Source of the DNA: Bacteroidales bacterium UBA6192
Lineage (GTDB): Bacteria > Bacteroidota > Bacteroidia > Bacteroidales > F082
Reading direction: 5' to 3'
Assembly: GCA_002422725.1 (NCBI GenBank)
Contig: DITE01000084.1
Location: 5,072 to 39,688, forward strand
Length of the DNA: 34,617 nucleotides
The translations under genes and the position numbers were made by a program. Position 1 is the stretch's first letter; each line of letters begins with the position of its first letter. Under the pieces are notes generated by a model. That model was not told where the DNA came from and made no database searches. It saw only the letters and a list, made by a program, of their open reading frames with translations. Below, piece by piece: positions 31,536-34,617 of the stretch.

Positions 31536-34500
31536 TCAATTGATGATAAACTGCTCAATCCGTGTTCCTTGTGGCCCGGATAAATGAAGTAAATACACCC
31601 CTGCAGTTAGGCCATCCAAGCTTAAACTTTGGCCAGGTTGTTGTATTTTTTCTGTTTTCAATAAACGGCCTTCAATACTATAAATGCTTATCAAACAGGC
31701 TGTTGCATCAACTATTGTGAGGCTTTCTTTCGCCGGATTCGGATAAAAACGGATGCCTTCGGGCAGCTTCAGCTCGTCTGTATTGCTCACATCCACCACC
31801 AGCTGCACGGTGAGGGTGAGGTCGTTGCTGAGCACTCCTTCAACGGTTTTGGTCAGGTAACCAAATTTTTCAACAGTTAGCGCAAACGATTGCGGGACGG
31901 CCAGAAATTCGGCTGTACCGCTGCTGTTGGTCAGGCGGTTACCGGCGTCGGCCAGCTTAACAGTTGCTCCGCTGATGGGGTTGTTGTTATCCTGCCGCAC
32001 TACGTTCACTGTCAGACTGTGGAAGGGCCGTGCCAGTGGAACCGAAGTAAACACCCTGTAGCTGCCCGGGCCAATATACAGACTATGTCCGGCCGCATCC
32101 GTCACAGTCAGGGATTCGCCGGTGAAATAGTCATACCAGGTGCCTGTTTTGGTAAAACCAAGAGCCATGTCGAAGCCCTGCACGCCCATATTCACTGCCA
32201 TGACCACGTCCATGCTGCTGTGCGTAAGCCACATACGCTTGCCCAGTCCAGCCAGGTCGTGCGTGAAGGTGCCAAAACGGAAGGCATCACTTTTGCGTAG
32301 CTTTGCCATAGCCCCAACCACACGGGCAAGTTTTTCGCGTGCTGGCTGATCGAGGTAGTCCCAACGGGGTGGTTTGTTGGCTAAGCGGTCGCCCCCAAAC
32401 ATGATGCTGTAATCGTATCCCATTTCCTGAAACTGCCATAGCATTTTGGGCCCCGGGATGCCTAAAAACAGCACTACAGCCTGTTCCAAATGGCCTAAGG
32501 AGGTCAAGGTGTCCTTGATGTTATAATCGCCTGAACCATTGCCCCAGGACAGGTTTTCGAACATCAACCGTTCCTCATCGTGGTTTTCCATATAATCAAT
32601 CAGGTTGGGGTAGGTCCAGCCTCGTGACGCATGATAGGCCCATGACACATTGGAATTGTCGGGCCAGCCCATGGCAACCTGCTTGTAAGTGTCGTGCATG
32701 GCACTCCAGGGTAACATGCCGGTGTTGGCCAGCACGGTTTCTTCGCTGTTGTCGCCCAAATGCTCCAGAATCATGTAGGCGTTGGGGTTCACCGATTTGA
32801 TGTGGTTATAATAATCTGTAAGGATGTTGATGCGGCTCTGGTCGTAGGCACTCCAGGCACCCACATCTTCGCCGGAGTTGGTCTGGGTAAGACCTTTGGA
32901 GAGATCGATCCTGAAGCCATCAACCCTGAACTCAGTGAGCCAGTGGCTGAACACATCCTTGAAGAACTGACGGGTGTGAGGACTTTCGTGGTTGAAATCG
33001 TAGCCCACACTATAGGGGTGTGTGGCAACAGGGTTGAGCCAAGGGTTGCTGCCCGAGGGCTGTCCGAATTCGCCGGCTTCAGGGTCGAAGTAGAGTTGCG
33101 CCAGTGGGCTCTGGCCAAAGGTGTGGTTGGGGACAATGTCGAGAATAACAGCCATGTCGAGGCTATGGGCAGCATCAACAAAAGCCTTGTAAGCGTTTTT
33201 CGTGCCATAGTATTTGTCGCTGGCGAAGAAGAAGTTGGGGGCATAGCCCCAGCTCTCGTTGCCATCAAACTCGATGATGGGCATCAGCTGAACGGCGTTT
33301 ACGCCTATACTCTTGAGGTAAGCCAGTTTTTCGATCACCTCAGCGATGCTTTTCGTTTCAACGAAATCGCGCACCAGGAGTTCATAGATCAACAGATCCG
33401 ACTGGGTTTCGTGAACAGCCGGGGGAACAAAATTATTCACCTGCCAGCTATAGGGTGTTTGCGCTGTCTGGAAAACGCTTACTACTCCTGTTGTTTTGTC
33501 AAAGGGGTAAGGTTTGAGATTGGGGTAGGTTGTTGCGGGTATCCAGCGGTCGTTCCAGGGATCGAGGATCTTTTCGCAGTAAGGATCCGCCACTTTCAGG
33601 GTTCCGTCAACATAATACTGGTACGCATACTCTTTCCCCGCCAACAGTCCGGTGAGGTTTACCCAATAGTGTTTGCCATCGGGCGTGCGTTTCATATAGG
33701 TTTCGTCGCTGGGCAGCCAGTTGCTGTACTCGCCAATGGCAAAGGCAAAATTCTTTTGTCCTGCCGGGTCATGCAGCACCAGGGTTACACTGTTGTTGCC
33801 GACATAGTTGATGCCATTTTTCATGCCTTCAGGCAGATTGGCAACTTCCACAGGTCCCCTCAGGTAAATCTGCACCGAGTCGCGGGAAATTCCGCTGGCG
33901 TCGCCTGCCTCGGCTTTGATCCAGTGCGATCCCGGAGGAAGGCCTTGCAAAACAAGCGGGAAGGAAAGTGAAGTATTGTTTTCAGCGGTCAGCTGGGTGT
34001 CGTTCAGGAAAAGTTTGATATAGTCATTTTCCAGGGCTTCCACGCAAACTGGCAGCACAGTGTTTGGGCTGGCTAAGGGCTCACGGCGGTTGGGACTGAT
34101 GATTTTTACATTTAGCCGAAGTTCATACACATCCACGAAAATGTCAGAACCATCGGCATTCTTATGCTCCAGGTAGTTGCCCTGTTCATTTTCGAGTTCA
34201 CTTCGGAAAACAAAGGACATCTTCAAAATGCTTTCCGATGCCGGCACACCATAATAGGTCCTGGGATTGGGGATGGTCAGGCTGTATAGGTTTTCGGATA
34301 TCCTGTTGAGTTTGGTCTCAGGGGTGTTCTCGCCCCAGGCGGTTTTCACATATTTCCAGTCGGAATTGCCGCTGCTCAGATTGGTGATTACTCCCGTGTG
34401 GGCATACACCTCGCCTTCGAAATCGAATAGCCCGCCATTGCCATATTCTGCATTGAAATAGATGGTTACAGGGGTGCTGTCGAGCGGGAAAGCAGGTTCG

Positions 34501-34566
34501 CTGGTTGCAAGAAATTGTAGAGGCCAGAAGGAGTGTCGAAATGGTAAAAAGGAATGCTTTTATCAT
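31536..34566 (-). CDS. Secreted GH13 alpha-amylase family protein with T9SS sorting domain (frameshift in signal peptide)
   Basis: The main frame has 957 residues from a GTG at 34409 but reads on upstream to 34559 without a start. The signal peptide (MIKAFLFTISTLLLAS, ATG at 34566) is in a different frame, and one extra base around 34505-34515 (the TTT at 34512-34514 on the minus strand is a candidate) splits the gene. Numbering from 34409: an N-terminal beta domain (1-100), a CBM48-like early-set domain (about 185-285), the GH13 barrel with DIVPNH (424-429), nucleophile Asp502 in GFRIDL, acid/base Glu549 in MILEH, and Asp611 in ENHDE; then a carboxypeptidase-regulatory-like unit (about 808-880) and a T9SS sorting domain. 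It would hydrolyse alpha-1,4-glucans outside the cell. Confidence 0.88.
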
Positions 34567-34617
34567 TGCTTTGGGTTCTGGTTGAAATAAATCCGGCAAG
34601 TTTAGAATATTCCTTTT

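Noticed and set aside
32760..33971. 403-residue open frame on the plus strand opposite the amylase gene
   Set aside because: It runs antisense across the GH13 barrel, whose minus-strand frame has all catalytic motifs; the plus-strand translation has no recognisable domain and is a by-product of codon bias.
34505..34520. Phase variation by homopolymer slippage in the amylase signal peptide
   Set aside because: The local runs are only three bases, too short for slipped-strand switching at useful rates.

Overview
The window is about 34.6 kb of chromosome from a Bacteroidetes bacterium, most likely of the order Bacteroidales. Three things point there. At least six secreted proteins end in a type IX secretion (T9SS) sorting domain (FPNP/YPNP-type start, short basic or aromatic C-terminus). 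Starts lack Shine-Dalgarno sequences, and many are preceded by the Bacteroidetes -7 element TAnnTTTG. Several families are typical of the phylum (DUF4296, DUF5686, PID-CTERM-like small protein). I see no rRNA, tRNA, CRISPR array, transposase or prophage gene.

Layout. 1-3.2 kb: a small outer-membrane-type protein, class I fructose-1,6-bisphosphatase and aspartate kinase. 3.2-8.8 kb: two tandem secreted subtilisin-family (S8) proteases on the minus strand, separated by a terminator. 9.0-12.1 kb: a phosphofructokinase with the residues of the pyrophosphate-dependent type, then a repeat-rich gap, a two-gene minus-strand cassette of very small proteins (one a zinc ribbon), and deoC. 12.1-16.0 kb: a T9SS-exported thioredoxin-like protein, a small lipoprotein, and a convergent recQ-DUF4296 unit. 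16.2-20.9 kb: kdsD, a carboxymuconolactone-decarboxylase-family gene and a DUF5686 outer-membrane protein in one run, then lptB; this block is biased towards LPS and envelope biogenesis. 20.9-25.2 kb: a barrel plus leucine-rich-repeat protein, pssA, queA and an M48 lipoprotein metalloprotease. 25.4-34.6 kb: a secretome-rich end with a 1004-residue T9SS protein, a repeat island without genes (about 28.4-29.0 kb), a PID-CTERM-like small protein, a frameshifted T9SS protein with an autotransporter-type beta-strand repeat, and a frameshifted extracellular GH13 alpha-amylase.

How it fits together. The window mixes housekeeping metabolism (fbp against the PFK, aspartate kinase, deoC, queA, pssA) with envelope assembly and a secreted toolkit of proteases and an amylase suited to growth on polymers. 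I found no clear new defence or mobile system. The observations most worth following are the zinc-ribbon micro-cassette with a full consensus promoter, the composite dispersed repeats shared by two intergenic regions, the barrel-LRR fusion, the predicted PPi-PFK, the two N-terminal frameshifts in adjacent secreted-protein genes, and a nearly leaderless queA promoter. All assignments come from reading the sequence and knowledge of families; no database search was run.
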